Shown here: piece by piece, positions 13,543-26,759 of the stretch
How positions within the stretch are numbered: position 1 is the stretch's first letter
Layout of the letters: the number at the start of each line of letters is the position of its first letter
DNA from: Lethocerus indicus
Taxonomy: Eukaryota; Arthropoda; Insecta; Hemiptera; Belostomatidae
Direction: 5' to 3'
DNA: 64,000 bases
NCBI GenBank assembly: GCA_019843655.1
Contig: JACDQD010000003.1
Location: 32,476,224 to 32,540,223, forward strand
The notes under the pieces: generated by a model
What the model was told of the DNA's origin: nothing
What the model saw: only the letters and a program-made list of their open reading frames with translations
Databases searched by the model: none
Program-made: the position numbers and the translations under genes

Positions 13543-13543
<1 letters not shown>

Positions 13544-14198
13544 CACATTATAATTACCGTATAATTTATTAAGTTTGGAATATAATATTCTATGCTTGAA
13601 ATTGTTGTTTATTAAATATGGGAAGATAGTTGTTTTTTTTTGCCTTGTTCATTTTGGGAAGCCCTACGGTTTCGCCGTCTTTCGGCCACTTACGAAATCG
13701 AATTATATGAGTTTCTAAGAAATATATTTTAGAAAGTATAGCGTAGTATCTGGTAGTCTAATTTGAGGGTTTGGACTTCCTAGCTAGTACCATCGATAAT
13801 TCTACTCTTTGACGAAGCGGTATAAACTGCCATTTGCAATCTCGCCCAAACAAATATGACCCATTTTGCGGCCGGCGAAGGAAGAAATCCCGCGTACGGT
13901 GAATGGATGATGAAAATGATGAGGTGACTACGTGACCGGGAACAGGCGTCGCCACTAAGTGGGTCACTATTGGCTATTGTGCCCTTCTATCTGAGGCGGT
14001 ACCGCTCAGACTTATGAATACAATTCGTTGCCATAATAGAATGCGATATTACAATCATTTACGCCGTTATCTCGCAATGCATAAATCGCGCAATTTCGGT
14101 CCTCGAAATTAGGCGACAGTCACCAATAACTGTTTCATTTTGCAGTAACATCAGTATGAGGTTAATATGGAATAGCTGTTCGGTACGAGGGATTTTTG

Positions 14199-14700
14199 CG
14201 GCCAACTGGTTTATATGTCTGTTGTGATCCCAAAGAGGTGCTCAAAGATAATATTTCTCCTGGCCAGAAATTGCGTGTGTGCATTGTCGAGTCAATGAAT
14301 GTACGACAGTAATGCTGTTGTGACAGTGTAGGGAGGATCCCCCGCAGGTAAACAATGCGCCTGAGTCTGGCCTAAAGCCAATAAAGATGACCAGCATCCG
14401 AAACCGGTCTAGCACAAGACGGAACGAGCGATATCAGCTAGACCATTACATACACGGTTGGTCCGCCAGAATTACCATCATCGGTCTATCGTGAGTCTGT
14501 TTTTTATCCTGTTACGGCCAACTGGTCGTAAATCCGTCTTTTTTTTGCCCGAAGAGGTACTCAAAGATTATTTTTCTCAACCCTAAATAGCACATAAACC
14601 AAGCTTTATGGAGTCAATAAGTGTCCAAAACGCCCCAGTGCCGACCTTCTGGCGTAAGGCTGATGTGAAGATGCGGAGCGGCCGTCTCCGCGGCCTATCT
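14199..14700. repeat. Ancient tandem pair, probably a family A variant
   Basis: Two copies start with GGCCAACTGGT at 14200 and 14516, about 316 bp apart. Each continues with GAGGTGCTCAAAGAT or GAGGTACTCAAAGAT, an ATTTTTCTC-like block, GAGTCAAT and then a GATG-C-GC block. The first ends in the family A arm (CCGAAACCGGTCTAGCAC at about 14398), so the pair may represent an old subfamily of that element. A related degenerate block is seen at 52.55-52.72 kb. Confidence 0.55.
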
Positions 14701-14719
14701 TAAGATCGTACAGGCTCCA

Positions 14720-16020
14720 GTCTAAGTCTGAACTGTTACATCACGGGAACGGGAATCACCTCCCTCCTGGTTATTATCAAATGGCAAACACCGTATGTTT
14801 GAACGGCCAACAAATAGAGCCTCGATCAAATATACATTTGATATGGGGGGAGGAGGAGGAGGTTTCAGGATTTGTAAGAGGACCAGTTTTGTCGACAAAA
14901 TTTCACCGAACTTGCCACCTAATTTTTGAGAATCGATTTGTACATTAGAGGTTGGCTTTTCGCAGTTTTCGGCTCGAAATAGGCGATGATTATTTCTTGG
15001 TAAAGTTATTCACTCCTGCCAGTGCTTCGTCACATTGGTTAATCTCGTTTGTTGTCAAACTCAAGATAGTTCAATCAAGATTCGAGGCGACGATGAAAGT
15101 TAAAAACAAACGCGCAGATTATTTTCTTTTAATTCTATGGTCGCTCATTAGTTATTTCTTCTTTATTTATATAAAGAATAATCTATAGTTTGTAATAATA
15201 TAATAACGAATCCTAATGGGACACTGTTAAAAATAACTACTAATTTAAACGTTCCTATTAAATATCACAATCCCATCTAACATATATATGTGACACGTAG
15301 AAATGCGTAGGCGGATTATGCCCAATAATCCTGAATATAATGACGTCAGTTTGGTGGATCTTGTATTTCTTTCTTTTTCTAAATTCAGGGTTAAATCGTT
15401 AAGTCCGGAACTTGTATAGGCCAACTGTTTTAGGCCGATTTATATTGAACCATTTCAAATAGTAATTATTATGAAAGAGCAATGAAATGATTGGCAATGA
15501 ATATATTTAAATACATTAGCGTACGCATTCCGACCAGGTAGACTGGGATGTATTGCGCAATACCCCGAAGAAGGGAGGGGAATAATTTGAAATTAGACAG
15601 GAAATGCAATTTGTAGACCCGTATTAGGGGCCGGCGTCTTGTCTGAATGTGCTCTGACTATGCCTCGTGACCCGGCACCAGCGTTGTTATTTAGATGGTA
15701 ATTCGCCGCCCCCCATGGTAATTTTCAACCCCGGGGTTCCACATTGACGTTGTTTTTTACCTTCTCCCTACCCCCGGGGGAACTTGTCGACTCTTAAGGC
15801 TTCTGCAGGAAGGATTTCGTCCGGGACGCGAGGGTCCCTTTAGTCATCCTGTCATAAGGATGACGGTAGACAAGACGGGGGCTCGGGCCCGCGGTAATAA
15901 TTAGCATTATAGATATAAATAAAGACGGTAATTTACAGTTAGGATCCTCACCTTCCAAACGAACTAAATAGGAAATATATCATCCAAGTAGCAGGTGTTG
16001 GATGATAACAACGAAAGTTC
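14720..16020. other. No gene seen
   Basis: The stretch holds AT-rich blocks and some GC-rich patches (about 15640-15890). I see no splice-bounded exon, repeat copy or RNA gene. Confidence 0.4.
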
Positions 16021-16024
16021 TATT

Positions 16025-16415
16025 TCCATTAGTTCCGTTAGCCAAAGTGCGCGTAAACGAGACTATATTAAATCACCGTGACATTTTTAGCAGTTACATG
16101 GAGAAATTTCCTTTCGCCCATTAGCGGTTGGCCCAATATAGAGCGTTTTATTTCGATTTGAAATAAAAATATTGTGAATTGTCGATAACTCGGCCGAGGT
16201 TTTTTTTAATGAGTGAAAAATTGTTGATCGATTTTAAGAGTTCCTTAAAATAACATTTACCGACTTTATCTTCTCTCATTCATCATTTGTTAGCCCAACT
16301 GCGCGTAAATGAGATAATATATGAAATCCGGATGACATTTTTAAGTGTTCGGCGTGGCACTATGAGATTAGATTCGGCCGTTAGCCGACCTAAAATAGAC
16401 CGCTCGGTCGGCAGG
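16025..16415. repeat. Ancient tandem duplication of about 260 bp
   Basis: The blocks GTTAGCCAAAGTGCGCGTAA and GTTAGCCCAACTGCGCGTAA (about 260 bp apart) are each followed by ACGAGA or ATGAGA, a GTGACATTTTTAG or ATGACATTTTTAAG block, and a GTTGGCC or GCCGACC motif beside TATAGA or AATAGA. The two copies are clearly homologous and strongly diverged. Confidence 0.6.
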
Positions 16416-19300
16416 GAGGCCGATTTCTACATATTATTTTACTGAGTTTTCTAATTCATAAAATTATTAAATTAAACCTAGGGATGATAAAATGTTTGGG
16501 GGTTGACCAATCTCGTGACCGAATCGGAATTTATGACGCCGTAATTTGCGGGAACGATCGACCTCTAGTACGAGTGCATTAGCCTAATTTAAAAATCATA
16601 TGGTATTTAGAGCATTCTGTCCTGCGAAGGTCTAGGGTAAGATTCAATAGGGTCGCCTAAATTGTTAATTAACAATTAAATTTTGCAATTAAACTTTTTT
16701 TTAAACACAGATAAAACTAGATAGCCAAACCGATATTTATAACTTAAAATTTCGTCCGATTAATCGTCTCTCCAAAGGGAATGATCGTTTCAAGAAGAAT
16801 TTTTACTCAACTGTTAAAATATTTAGAATCTAAAGTTTAAATTTAGAACTGATACCCTTAAATTTTAATTTACTGTTCTGCATCGCGCGAAATCGAAGGC
16901 GTATTTCGACAGGACGCGTCCACGAACTGGTCGAAAGATTGGGACGACCCGAAGCGGGGTCGAAAGGTCGGCGAAAATTGGGGGCCGTCCTAGGGTCCGT
17001 TGGAACAGGAGACACTTCTCGAGTTGCCGTCAAAGTGAGACAATTTCCCGCCGCCGGGAATACGAGTCGATTTTCGACCCCGACGAAGAAATAAAGGCCT
17101 CTGGAAGGAGGAACTGGACGGTGAACTGGGATAGGGGGTCGACCGCGCCTAATTGGTTAACGCGGCGAGCAAATTAAGCCAATTAGCCGACCTTATTACT
17201 TTTCAGTGATCGATGGGGCCCCTAAGCCATAATTATCCCCGTGATATACGCTCGACATGACCGCACCGTCGTACCGAATTAAAATCGTTTACCTCCTGAA
17301 TTTTTTCACTTTGTCGCAGATTTATTGCTATATCGTGAGATTTATCGGTTGGATAGGTATTTTTTATTTTATATTTAATTATTTTTGCGCTAAAATGAGC
17401 GTTTTGAAGCCTTAAAAAAGCGATAAATTAAAACACATTATAATATTCCCCGTTTTCACTATTTTTCACTATTATTTACCGTTTATTGGACGGAAGAAAA
17501 TGTCAGGTTTTCTCGGAAATTTAGTTAAAATGTATGGGGTAGAATGCAGCAGGCTTGGATATGTAATTGGGCTTCTCCCTCCGAATCTTCGTTAGGGACA
17601 CTTTTCCTCGTTTGCGAGCAAAGCCCCCCTATCCCCGTCCCATTAATAAGATACACACTACAGGCGGCGATATACGCCGGCACGAGGGGAATTTACGGTA
17701 GATATACAGTAATACTACTGTATTACTTCGCTGCGAGCACCGAACAGGGGCGAGAAATGTAATTTTAATCGAATATATCCGGCGAGAAAATAAATAATAG
17801 AAGATTCGAACATTATATAACGATTGGAAAATTAATTAAACATAGTACAGTTGGGAGAAAACTCGGGCTGGGAAAATCTCTGGAGTAATATAGGCCCTGT
17901 TGTTGTTTGCATGAGAAAAGGTCGGCGCGCATTTGCCCCCTCAGCCCTTCCCTCGGTTATCTCTTTATTTATTTCCAGTTTGTTTCTGTTTTCTTTTGTC
18001 CCTATTTCGCGTTGCGAACGCCCGCCTTTATTAATAGCAGAATGCAGGGCGAGTTTTTAGTCAGAACTCTTATTTTTTTTCTGTTCTCACGGCTCGGGTC
18101 CGATTCACTTCTGACCGTCGTCGCTGTAGCGATACAGTGAAATTCTCACTTCTGTTAGGGTAAAAAATGGTGTACAGTAAAAGCCTTTATCTCAGTACTC
18201 TCCTTCCGCCGTTTAATAAATATATAAAGAAAACCTTATTTATTATATCGCAGTAATAACACGCGATTAATATTTTATTCCTTTTAAACTAGTCGGTGGT
18301 TTATAGTGTATAAAATAAAATCCAGCCCGGTGTAAATGAAATTCATGAATCTATCCTAATTTGTTGCTAGTGAGTTATATTCCACGACTCCTACTTTAGG
18401 AACACGTATTTTACATATTTTAACAGAAAGTTAATAATTATTAAAGTAATTAATAAATTAATAAAGTAAGCGCGAAGTAAGTGTGAATTTCATTTGAAAA
18501 TACGGAACCCACCCGGCGGCGCTCGACGTATGCTAGACCGGCACACCTTGTCGGTCGTGCGGTATCCTATACACTGAGCGCCGTGCCAAACTAAACAATA
18601 TTGTTGCAGTTTTTCCTTGGGTTTCAGCTTCTCTCCCCATCGTCGGTATCGTTCCGTCAGTTCGTTTAGGAGGTTAGTGACAGTGTCGACAGAACGTTTG
18701 TCGGCGGTCATAACCGACTAGTACTTGCGATTAAATGAGTGGAACCAAGCATTTTTTGGGGGTCGAGATCTAATTTTACAGTCTCGCATAGAAGCGATTA
18801 ATCGATGAAATGATGGGAGAAGAACTGTGTCGGCAGTCCAGCTCAGGGCGTGAATAAAACGCGCCGCCTAATGCCCCCAATACGTTGCAGGAGCCCGAAT
18901 TCCCGGACGGCCTCGGTTAGCCCTGAGGGAGGATTGTCTATAGTGGCGGTGGCGGTTTAGTGGGTTGAGGAATTAATGGGGAGGGGGCGGGTCGGGTTAA
19001 CTGCCCGCGGACCTCTCGCCCTCTGAACGGCAACATTACACCGTTCCGACTCACCTCGCCGCCGGCAAAATATCCACGAGCCCCGTTCCGCCCAATTACA
19101 CCCGGATTTAATCGACCGAAATAACCAAACCGTACGCCTTTTACTTCGTGCACCCTCACTGTCTTCCCCGGCGCTTCACTCTCACCCACTGAAACATAGA
19201 TGAGCTCGCTCTGCTAACGATTAAACTAAAGCCCCCGCTTTTCTTCGTCGGTACTTTGTATGTAAGCGCGGCGCCATATTGCCTTACACTTGTTTGTGCC
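16416..19300. other. No gene seen
   Basis: The stretch is AT-rich, with GC-rich patches at about 16900-17160 and 18840-19190. The open frames inside these patches show no domain and are not framed by convincing splice sites. Confidence 0.4.
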
Positions 19301-19314
19301 GTAGAATGACGTAA

Positions 19315-19475
19315 CGGTTTCTAACCACACGAACCATCCCGTCTGTTCGTGAATTTGCAGCTTCCCGATATAAATCCCTCCATTCAGATCTATCCCACCA
19401 CTACCTTGATTCAACAGCTTTCCTAATATCACCTCCCGAAAATACCGAGCGCCGCATCGAGAGAAAATTTTCTCT
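19315..19475 (-). repeat. Family C dispersed repeat copy
   Basis: On the minus strand this reads as the family C order: GGCGCTCGGTATTTTCGGGA, GAAAGCTGTTGAATCAA, a GGGATTTATATCGGGAAGC block and AAATTCACGAACAGACGGG. The nearest relative lies about 1.1 kb away at 20395-20565. Both copies are open in the same minus-strand frame, with a shared GKLQIHEQT or GKPLIHERT peptide pattern, but no larger coding context was found. Confidence 0.65.
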
Positions 19476-20394
19476 CTTCTATTGTCGCATCTGTGAAAAA
19501 TACAATAATCAACATGGATACAAGCACTGACCACAATGGAGGATAAATCCACCGACGTGCCCACTTCATTTTCGGGCGTCTGTAGCGAACGTTTGGAATG
19601 TCGTAGGATAGTATGGTTTGGACGATTGGATTAGGATTCGGGAGTGGAATATGTTTATATTTCTGTATGGCTAGGTCGCGGACAGACGGGACTCAGAGAT
19701 CTGTCTGTAGGGTGAGGTTGGAAACATAATAGCGTACACTGGGTTATTTTCCTTAATGGTTTCCTACAACAAATTAAAAACTGTATATTCCTGTTAACGG
19801 GAGATTGAAATTCATTCCGTTAAACTATTTCCCTGGAAATAGCGACACGTTTCTGGCGCGCTGTCTTAAAACATCAATTGGGGAAGGACAGTTATGAAAG
19901 TGTTTCTGGGAGAACCTGTCGAAACTTTATATTGTCCTCAGGTCCTCGCGTCGATGCTGAAACTTTGCCCGAGGAGCCTCCCCCTCTCACGACCTGAACA
20001 CAATTTTGAACTCTGCAGAATTTACTTGAAAATACAACGGAATTTGGCCCGTATACTAGAACTGGGTATACAGCCTAACGGGCTTATTCGTCCATCCATT
20101 CCCGCTTGTATCTACCCCACTGGCTTAAGTTCTATTTTATTTAGTTCAATTAATTAATTAAATGAAAATAAATATATTGCTACTTGTTTCATGATATCTA
20201 GGTTTCGATAAAAGCGACTTTTCTATACGACTTATGACTCCTATATGTCTAACGTGGCCCAGCAAGCCACTTTAGTCATATATGCGCGACAATAATTGGG
20301 CATTATAAACTACTGACACGACTGTATTTTAAACCTATGCCCTAGGAAATTGGATCGTCGCAATCTATAGCCCTCTGACAAAAATTGTTAATCG

Positions 20395-20565
20395 CCCCAA
20401 ATTATGTTTCTGACCGCACGATCCGTTCGTTCATGAATTAGCGGCTTCCCGGTATAAATCCTTCCGTTCGAAACTGTCCCATCAACACAATCCTTTTTGA
20501 TTCGACAGCTCTTCTCGCGTCTCCCTCCTGAAAACCTTGAACGCCGCCTTAAGAGGAAAGGATCT
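20395..20565 (-). repeat. Family C dispersed repeat copy
   Basis: On the minus strand this reads TTAAGGCGGCGTTCAAGG, TTTTCAGGAGGGAGACGC, GAAGAGCTGTCGAATCAA, GGAAGGATTTATACCGGGAA and GCTAATTCATGAACGAACGG. It is the best preserved of the four copies together with 12700-12825. Confidence 0.7.
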
Positions 20566-21312
20566 AGTAAGGACTGGAGCAAGAGTACGATAAATGGGCG
20601 GATTCTCCGTCAAAAGTACATTTTGTGCTATCAAAACGCACTGTCGAGAAATATAATTTTATAAAGTGTAGTGACTTAAAATAGAAATTTAAAAAAAAAA
20701 TAACGATTGTTGCAATTATACTGCGAGGTAACTCGAATATCTGGGCGCGTTTTTGAACAGATCGGAACGCCATCATCGATTTGTCGAAGTTTAACGGACA
20801 CAATTTCCGGAACCCAGATTGGTTTCGGCCGAAAGGCTTTCATTCATCCTCACCGGCTCCTAACATAGACGGACAATCCTGACTTCTTTTTACTCATTAA
20901 AATAGTGTATCTATTTAAGGGATATATTCGTAGTCGCGAAATGAATTAATATTACGCAGTTGAAAAAATAGGGATTGACTGGTCAAATAAAAAACATCGC
21001 GAGTTAGTGGATTTACTTACGGACTGGATATTAATTGTCTCTTATGCATGAAGATGATTCTGAAACATCGAGAACAATTGTGTGATTCGCTATCACACGA
21101 CCTTGTATTAAATTATAATATTGCATCGAATGTTCGCTCCGTTTCTACTGATGCATGTACATCATTCTATATACATCGTACTGTCCTCCTGGTGAACGAC
21201 ATTGTGTATTATTATTTTCTTTCTGTTTATTTTTATTTGTGTTTTTTATTATTTTTAATTTTAATTATTTTATTTTACAACCTGTTATAAATTGTTGTTT
21301 TTGACTATTCAG

Positions 21313-21390
21313 GTCTCGGAGGCCGTCGCAGGAGGCTCCGCCGGCTCCCACGCCCCGACCAGCCTTCGAAAATCATATCCCTTGGTTGAG
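21313..21390 (+). CDS. Candidate internal coding exon of an unrecognised protein
   Basis: A long T-rich tract (about 21210-21300) leads to an acceptor TATTCAG, and the 78-base segment ends at GAG followed by GTAACA. The segment is GC-rich and CpG-rich, in sharp contrast to the AT-rich flanks, as expected of an exon between introns. Two of three frames are open. One gives a Pro/Ala-rich peptide containing SQEAPPAPTPRPAFENHIPW; the other contains HAPTSLRKSYPLVE. The length is a multiple of three, so the phase is preserved. Neither peptide is recognised. The exon may belong with segments at 21522 and 23819 on the same strand. The donor is only moderate. Expression is not shown, and a chance GC-rich patch remains possible. 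Confidence 0.35.
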
Positions 21391-21521
21391 GTAACATTTT
21401 TATTTTTTATTTTTTTGGTTTTGGTCCTTTAATTTTATTTTTCGCTCGCTTTCATTTAACATTTTTGCCCCTTTTAGATTTTTTTACATTTTTAATTTCG
21501 ACCGCATATATCAACTAACAG

Positions 21522-21565
21522 GCACCGGGTGTGGCTTCAGCAGGCTTTCGTCCAATGCACGCAAG
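21522..21565 (+). CDS. Weak candidate coding exon
   Basis: A pyrimidine-rich tract precedes the acceptor CAACTAACAG, and the 44-base segment ends in GCAAG followed by GTGGAT, a weak donor. It is open in more than one frame. If used with 21313-21390 in the HAPTSLRKSYPLVE frame it adds APGVASAGFRPMHA and then joins the 23819 segment in an open frame. It could equally be skipped, since 21390 also joins 23819 directly in an open frame. Confidence 0.2.
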
Positions 21566-23818
21566 GTGGATTATTTTAGATACGCCATCCATTATCAGCC
21601 TTGACTTATCAAATTTTCAAATAGTTTGATTTAGTATTATTTGATTTAGCATTAAATACGCCCACGTTTGAGTAATTTGGAGCTTCAGCCAGACACATGA
21701 AAAGTGTTTAAGAGAAACACGAAATAAAAACGCTTACACTTAAAGTTAATATTGTGCCTTGGGAAGGTTCATTGAGTACCTTATATATTATTCTGTTTCT
21801 ACCAATGGAGTAAACATACGAATAAATTTCATGCGCCCATAATTAAATTACCAGAATTTTCTTATTCAAATATTCACCAAAAGCGAAATATTTCGCTTTT
21901 TGAAAATTTGCTGTACCTTATTTCTGCACCTCGCTGGTTGGAACTTAAAAACAGCGATCCAGGAAAAACATTGATTTAGTCATTCAATACCAAAACAATT
22001 TATTTAATTGAGTAATCATTTTTACGTGCTTCAACTATGGCAATAATATGCATGAGAGATAGACTGTAAAATTATATATCAGCTGGAAAAACAGCTTCGT
22101 TTCACTTGTCCATTTAATGTCTGCAACAATTCAATCATTTAGTGTTAGAGATCCGCGAGGGCTAGGAGATTCCACTTGTTTCTATTTTCTGTGCGTTAGT
22201 GTGGCACTTACGACTGTTCAAATGGCGATTTAACGTCCCGCCAGCACTGTCACTATAGTCATACTCGCAATAGGGGAACGTTACCGACGACGGGGAGAGC
22301 CAAACCCTAGGATAAACTATTTCAAACTCCAACAGCACGGTTTTATCCAACCATATATCGGGGACGCTGAATGCACGGCGCTTCGGGTATAGGATACCGC
22401 ACAACAGAGAAAGCGCGCTGGTCTAGCCTATGGCGAGCGCCGTCCAATCCCTATTTAAAACTAAATTTACTCTCTCATTTATATCACTTATTAGGTTTAT
22501 TAACATTCTTTGAAAATAATTAAAATTCATGTAAATATAAAATAGGACAGTTCCCTAACATTATCTTTACGTTTTGAGTATTATATTTTAAACATATTAA
22601 ACAGCCCATTAAGATCTAATACATTTTGTGATCGTTCAATAAATACAAAAATAAAATGAAAATTTTAATGGAACAAATAAATATTTTTTTTATTTTCCTT
22701 TTTATCGTAACATTGTTTACATAATAATCGATTGCACAGAGCGATTGTACGTTACATTCGTGTTACAGCTGTAGCAAGCTATCTTTTATAATTCTATACG
22801 CAGTTAATCGCTTTGCTCATTATTAAACGTAGAAGCGATGAGCTCTAATTAGATACTGATTAGGTTAGCTTTTTAATAAGTTTATTAAATCCTAATACCT
22901 TATTAAGGCGTCAAATCGGGCGGTTCATTAAAAGTAGCCACCCGATTTAATAATCTGTTTTCCTTGAAGGGCGGATCTAATGAGTGTTGGCAGTATTACA
23001 TTTAGGGGGAAAGATTTTCCCGATAACGGACTGAAATCTACTTAATGCATAATTCAGATTTACGATCAGGCGGGCCAGTGTGCAACTCTGTTTGATCAGT
23101 CCCAAATCCGCTTTCATGAGAAATGCGGAGTCTGAGAAATTTGTTACAATGTCCTCAAAGGTTAGTAATATCAACAAGCTTTCTGTTCGGTCGCAAGAGT
23201 CCTAATGTTCGGCTCGCGAAGGAGCTCACGCACCCCGTATCCACTGTTACTGTGAATCTCTCATTTGATAGTAACAGTGGTTCATCGTTCCTGTCAGTGC
23301 AGTTACCTAACTGCAGCAGAATCCTAATTAGGCCTCCTGTACCCGCTTGCCGATTTGGGCCGAGTGCCAGGTCTCGGTGTCTCGCCGCCTTCATCGATTC
23401 CACCTGCATTGTTCCCATTGCATTGTATCGGCGTTGTTTAATTGTTTGTTGTCCCGCAGGCATAAATTTCCGGATAAAATATTCCGGATATGAAGTCCGC
23501 GAAAGGATACAATTTAGGGTATCTAGAAAAAGTTATAGGTTTTCCCCCAATAGACATAACATTAAATTCGTACCGTCTTTTTAGTTAATTCATTCCTATA
23601 GCCGCAAGAGTGATGTTAATCGAAATCTCCACCGCATAGCCAAGGTACCCAATACAATAAATTTCCCCAGTTTCCGCAAAAACTCGATCGAACCTTCCAA
23701 GCTATTTCCACGTGGCCTCTGACTATTCGGTCCAACTGCCCGCAGCTGCAGCTAAACACCTGCCAGCAGCAATCTGCACCTAAAATACACATAACTAATT
23801 GTCGTGCAATTTTTACAG

Positions 23819-23904
23819 GAGCAAGAGCAGGAGCGTCGATCATGGAGTCAGCACTCCTTTCGAATCGCTCCGTTCGAAGGCCGAGGGACGACGTCAGAGG
23901 GCTG
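23819..23904 (+). CDS. Candidate internal coding exon of an unrecognised protein
   Basis: The acceptor TTTTTACAG and the near-perfect donor CTG followed by GTGAGT frame an 86-base, GC-rich segment. In the frame that follows from 21313-21390 it reads as a basic, Ser-rich peptide (SKSRSVDHGVSTPFESLRSK and then AEGRRQRA), with no stop. A second frame is also open and includes an in-frame Met (MESALLSNRSVRRPRDDVRG). The composition would suit a disordered, possibly phosphorylated linker. No domain is visible and no downstream partner exon was found with confidence. It could be part of a gene whose other exons lie outside the window. Confidence 0.35.
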
Positions 23905-24632
23905 GTGAGTCTTTTAAGTGATCTTTTTATATAGACTTAAGCTTTACATAATTATATATACGATAACGGTGTATCGACGTTACACATCATTAAAGTAGGA
24001 AAGGACGGACGAAAAGTCTTATACGGGAATCGTATTTCGGCGACTGCATAATATTTGCAAATATTTTAAATGTAAAAATAATCCGAGCCCCTAATAAATG
24101 TTTCGGTAACTAATTTTGCGGTGAACGGTTCTCGATAGCGCGATTGAAACACGTGAACGTCTCTTTTACTAAACGGTGAGAGCACAGACCGACTACAGCG
24201 TATCTGAAATTGAGGTTAGTGTTGAAGTTTTGTTCCGAGAAGGGAATCGGCGGAACGTCGAGGGATTATAAGAGGAAGGGACGAGGCCTCCGCGAAGGGC
24301 GCGTGTAATGGCTTACCTACAGGTAAAACGGTAGACCCTTCCTGGAAGTACCTCTCTTTACCACCATCTCACATTCTGTTTTCTCGTATACCCAGATCTG
24401 TTCGGGAATCTTCCCACCATTTTCGTTCCGCCCCTCCCCGTGAACGTAATTTCCATTTGCGGCCCCCTTCTATGGTCTAGAAACTAATTTGGGTTAATGA
24501 AATTTTTTGTGAACTGATTATATAGCTGTTCCTTTTAAAATAAGATATTACCAAATACTTACCTCCTTATATACAACAGTTTATCTTATACTAGAGTTCA
24601 GTAAAGTATGGACTATTTCTATTTTAATATAA

Positions 24633-25005
24633 CAGGTATGTTAAAGTAGAAATAGTGGTGGTTAGAAATTGTGGTTAGATTTCGTGTGTTTCTGTCTCCT
24701 CTCGCTGGTTTGGTCTTTTGCTAGACCGGTTTCGGCTGCTCTCCATCTTCAGTAGCGGTGTTAATCACTTTTGGCACTTCGGATGTTTTTTGGGGATCCT
24801 CACTGTCACTGTCACTTGTACTGTGGTGGTTGTCTTTTTGTCATGTGCATACATACGTGTCTTGTTTTTGTGTTTTCGGAGGTTGTTTGTCTTATTTGGG
24901 TTAGGAGATATTTTCTTAATAGGCTTAACATTTCCGTACCACCCTCAGCGGGCGTTAGTTTATCGGTCCAAGTGCACTCAACGGACTTTAGTTAAGTACA
25001 TTGGA
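24633..25005 (+). mobile_element. Family A copy with left arm and one minisatellite unit
   Basis: The arm starts at about 24672 (AGATTTCGTGTGTTTCTGTC) and runs through GCTAGACCGGTTTCGGCTGC, the GTCACTGTCACTTGTACTG tract and the GGTTGTCTTTTTGTCATGTG region into one loop unit at 24933-25004 (ACCACCCTCAGCGGGCG onward, ending TTAGTTAAGTACATTG). The right arm is missing. A short piece of the leader (ACAGGTATGTTAAAG at about 24634) is inverted relative to other copies, pointing to a rearranged 5' end. Confidence 0.75.
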
Positions 25006-26759
25006 AGATTCTTCCGTTCTAGATTTCTCCGATGTTCGGTAAGGTCAACCCTTTGGTTACAGTTCATAGAGTTACTGACGATGGCGGAAAGCTGAAATTT
25101 AGTCTTGCTTTGGTAAAATAAGTGGATATCGAAGAATTTATTTGCAATATTCGTTCGTTAGTGTGTCCACCAAGGATGTACGCAAAGGCAATGTGGCTGG
25201 AATAGGAATCCTGGCGGTAATTTTTCATTCAAATTCAACTAAAACTCAATCATACACTATCGCCTCCTGCTGTTGACTTCTAATTTGGGAAAAGGGAAAT
25301 CTCAGACGCACATAATAACAACGTAGCGATGGATATAACGATTACAAGGATTACATGCTGAAACCTACTAGCCGTGAACGATGGCCGAAGGATCCCCCCC
25401 TTCCGCGTCACTCGACAAGTGATTGGGGCTGGTTAGGCAATGAATACTGTTATTGATGAAACCGCAACATATCCGCGGTGACACGATACAACCCGCCGCC
25501 GCGACGCCATTAATTTCCACATCCAAATATACGCCCAACACATTCCAATCGAAATCTAATTACCCGGCCTCAAGTATGGCCCGGTTCTGGCGTCCTAGAA
25601 AGCGTGGCGTCACATGTGCTTTGAACGAATCATATTTCTATCGTTGAAATCAGCTGTGTCCTTTTTCCTTGGTGGTACTGTCGCTAACTTATATAAATAT
25701 AGGTTATATCTAGTACAGGATTGTCAACATATTGTTTAATCTCTTTGTCCGAATTAGTTCTGTATTTTATGATAATACAATTATGGTCGGACAACATCCA
25801 GTTTTTTTTATTCTATTAGTTTCATATTTCTCCTTTCGGTTCAAGACTGTCATAGCGTGTCAGAGATTGCGAAATCCCGGAAAATCCATGGAAAAATCTG
25901 AAAAGAAGCCCAAAGGTCATGTGGTGCACTCACAATCGCGGGGTCTTCGACCTCGTCGTACGGTGACCGATGAATATTTATATATTTTTCTTCGGCGTGA
26001 AAATCGGAAATTTCTGATCGATCCCGATACAGGATCTGTCGGAAACTTTGGGTTTCGATTCCCGGACCTAGAATCGATAAACGCGCCTCCACCCCCGGGG
26101 TTAATTGGAGGAGCGGCGGCCAAATTAATTTTGTTATTCCAATTCCAATTATCTATTTTATTTCTTTACATTTTTTAAATTTACAATGATTTTATTTACA
26201 GGCCTTCTTATGTATTTTACGTGAGGAGATTTTTCTGTTATTATTTTATCGTTCGAATGAAAACCGTAGGTTAAAATTTCACATCCCTCCCCCCATCGAC
26301 TCACTCATTCACGCGTTGTCACACGTTGTATGCATTCGCCGAAACAATTTGCTTCCTGGGGCCCTCCCGGGTGTTGTCCGCTTTAAACTTGCCGATCGAG
26401 AAGGGAAAAATGCAGGAATAATCCCGTGTGTCAATCCTAGCTAACAAAATAGTGACAATTCAAGTTCAGGTCAAGTCTGGACTTATTGATGATCCCCAGT
26501 TTGATGACGCACCCTGGTCTGGTTACGTTAGGTTAGGCTAGATAAAATATTACAGTTTTTTACATATACTCGAATTCCCGCTCTTCAGCTACCTTCCTAC
26601 TTCCATTATGCTTTGTAGGGGGAAGGGGGTTCTGGCGTTGGGGCATATCAAAACGAGGTGTACCAAGGGCATATCGGCTAAAGCAAAATTGCGCTATAAA
26701 ATGTAGACAAAAAAAACGAGATGTAGGAGTGGAGAAACCTCCGGTTGCTTTAACTGCGA

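Larger units (their letters stand above)
8575..14198. other. Gene-poor stretch with relic repeats
   Basis: No splice-bounded coding exon was found. Family A cores lie at 9426-9443 and 9808-9832, a right-arm fragment at 11172-11218, a family B copy at 11778-11855, a family C copy at about 12700-12825 and an AT microsatellite at 13498-13542. A GGGTTCGAATGCC box at about 13303 resembles a tRNA B box, but no cloverleaf forms around it. Confidence 0.5.

Noticed and set aside
25732..26178. 148-codon frame with overlapping minus-strand frames
   Set aside because: Frames on both strands overlap here, which indicates stop-poor sequence and not coding. No splice-bounded segment is visible.
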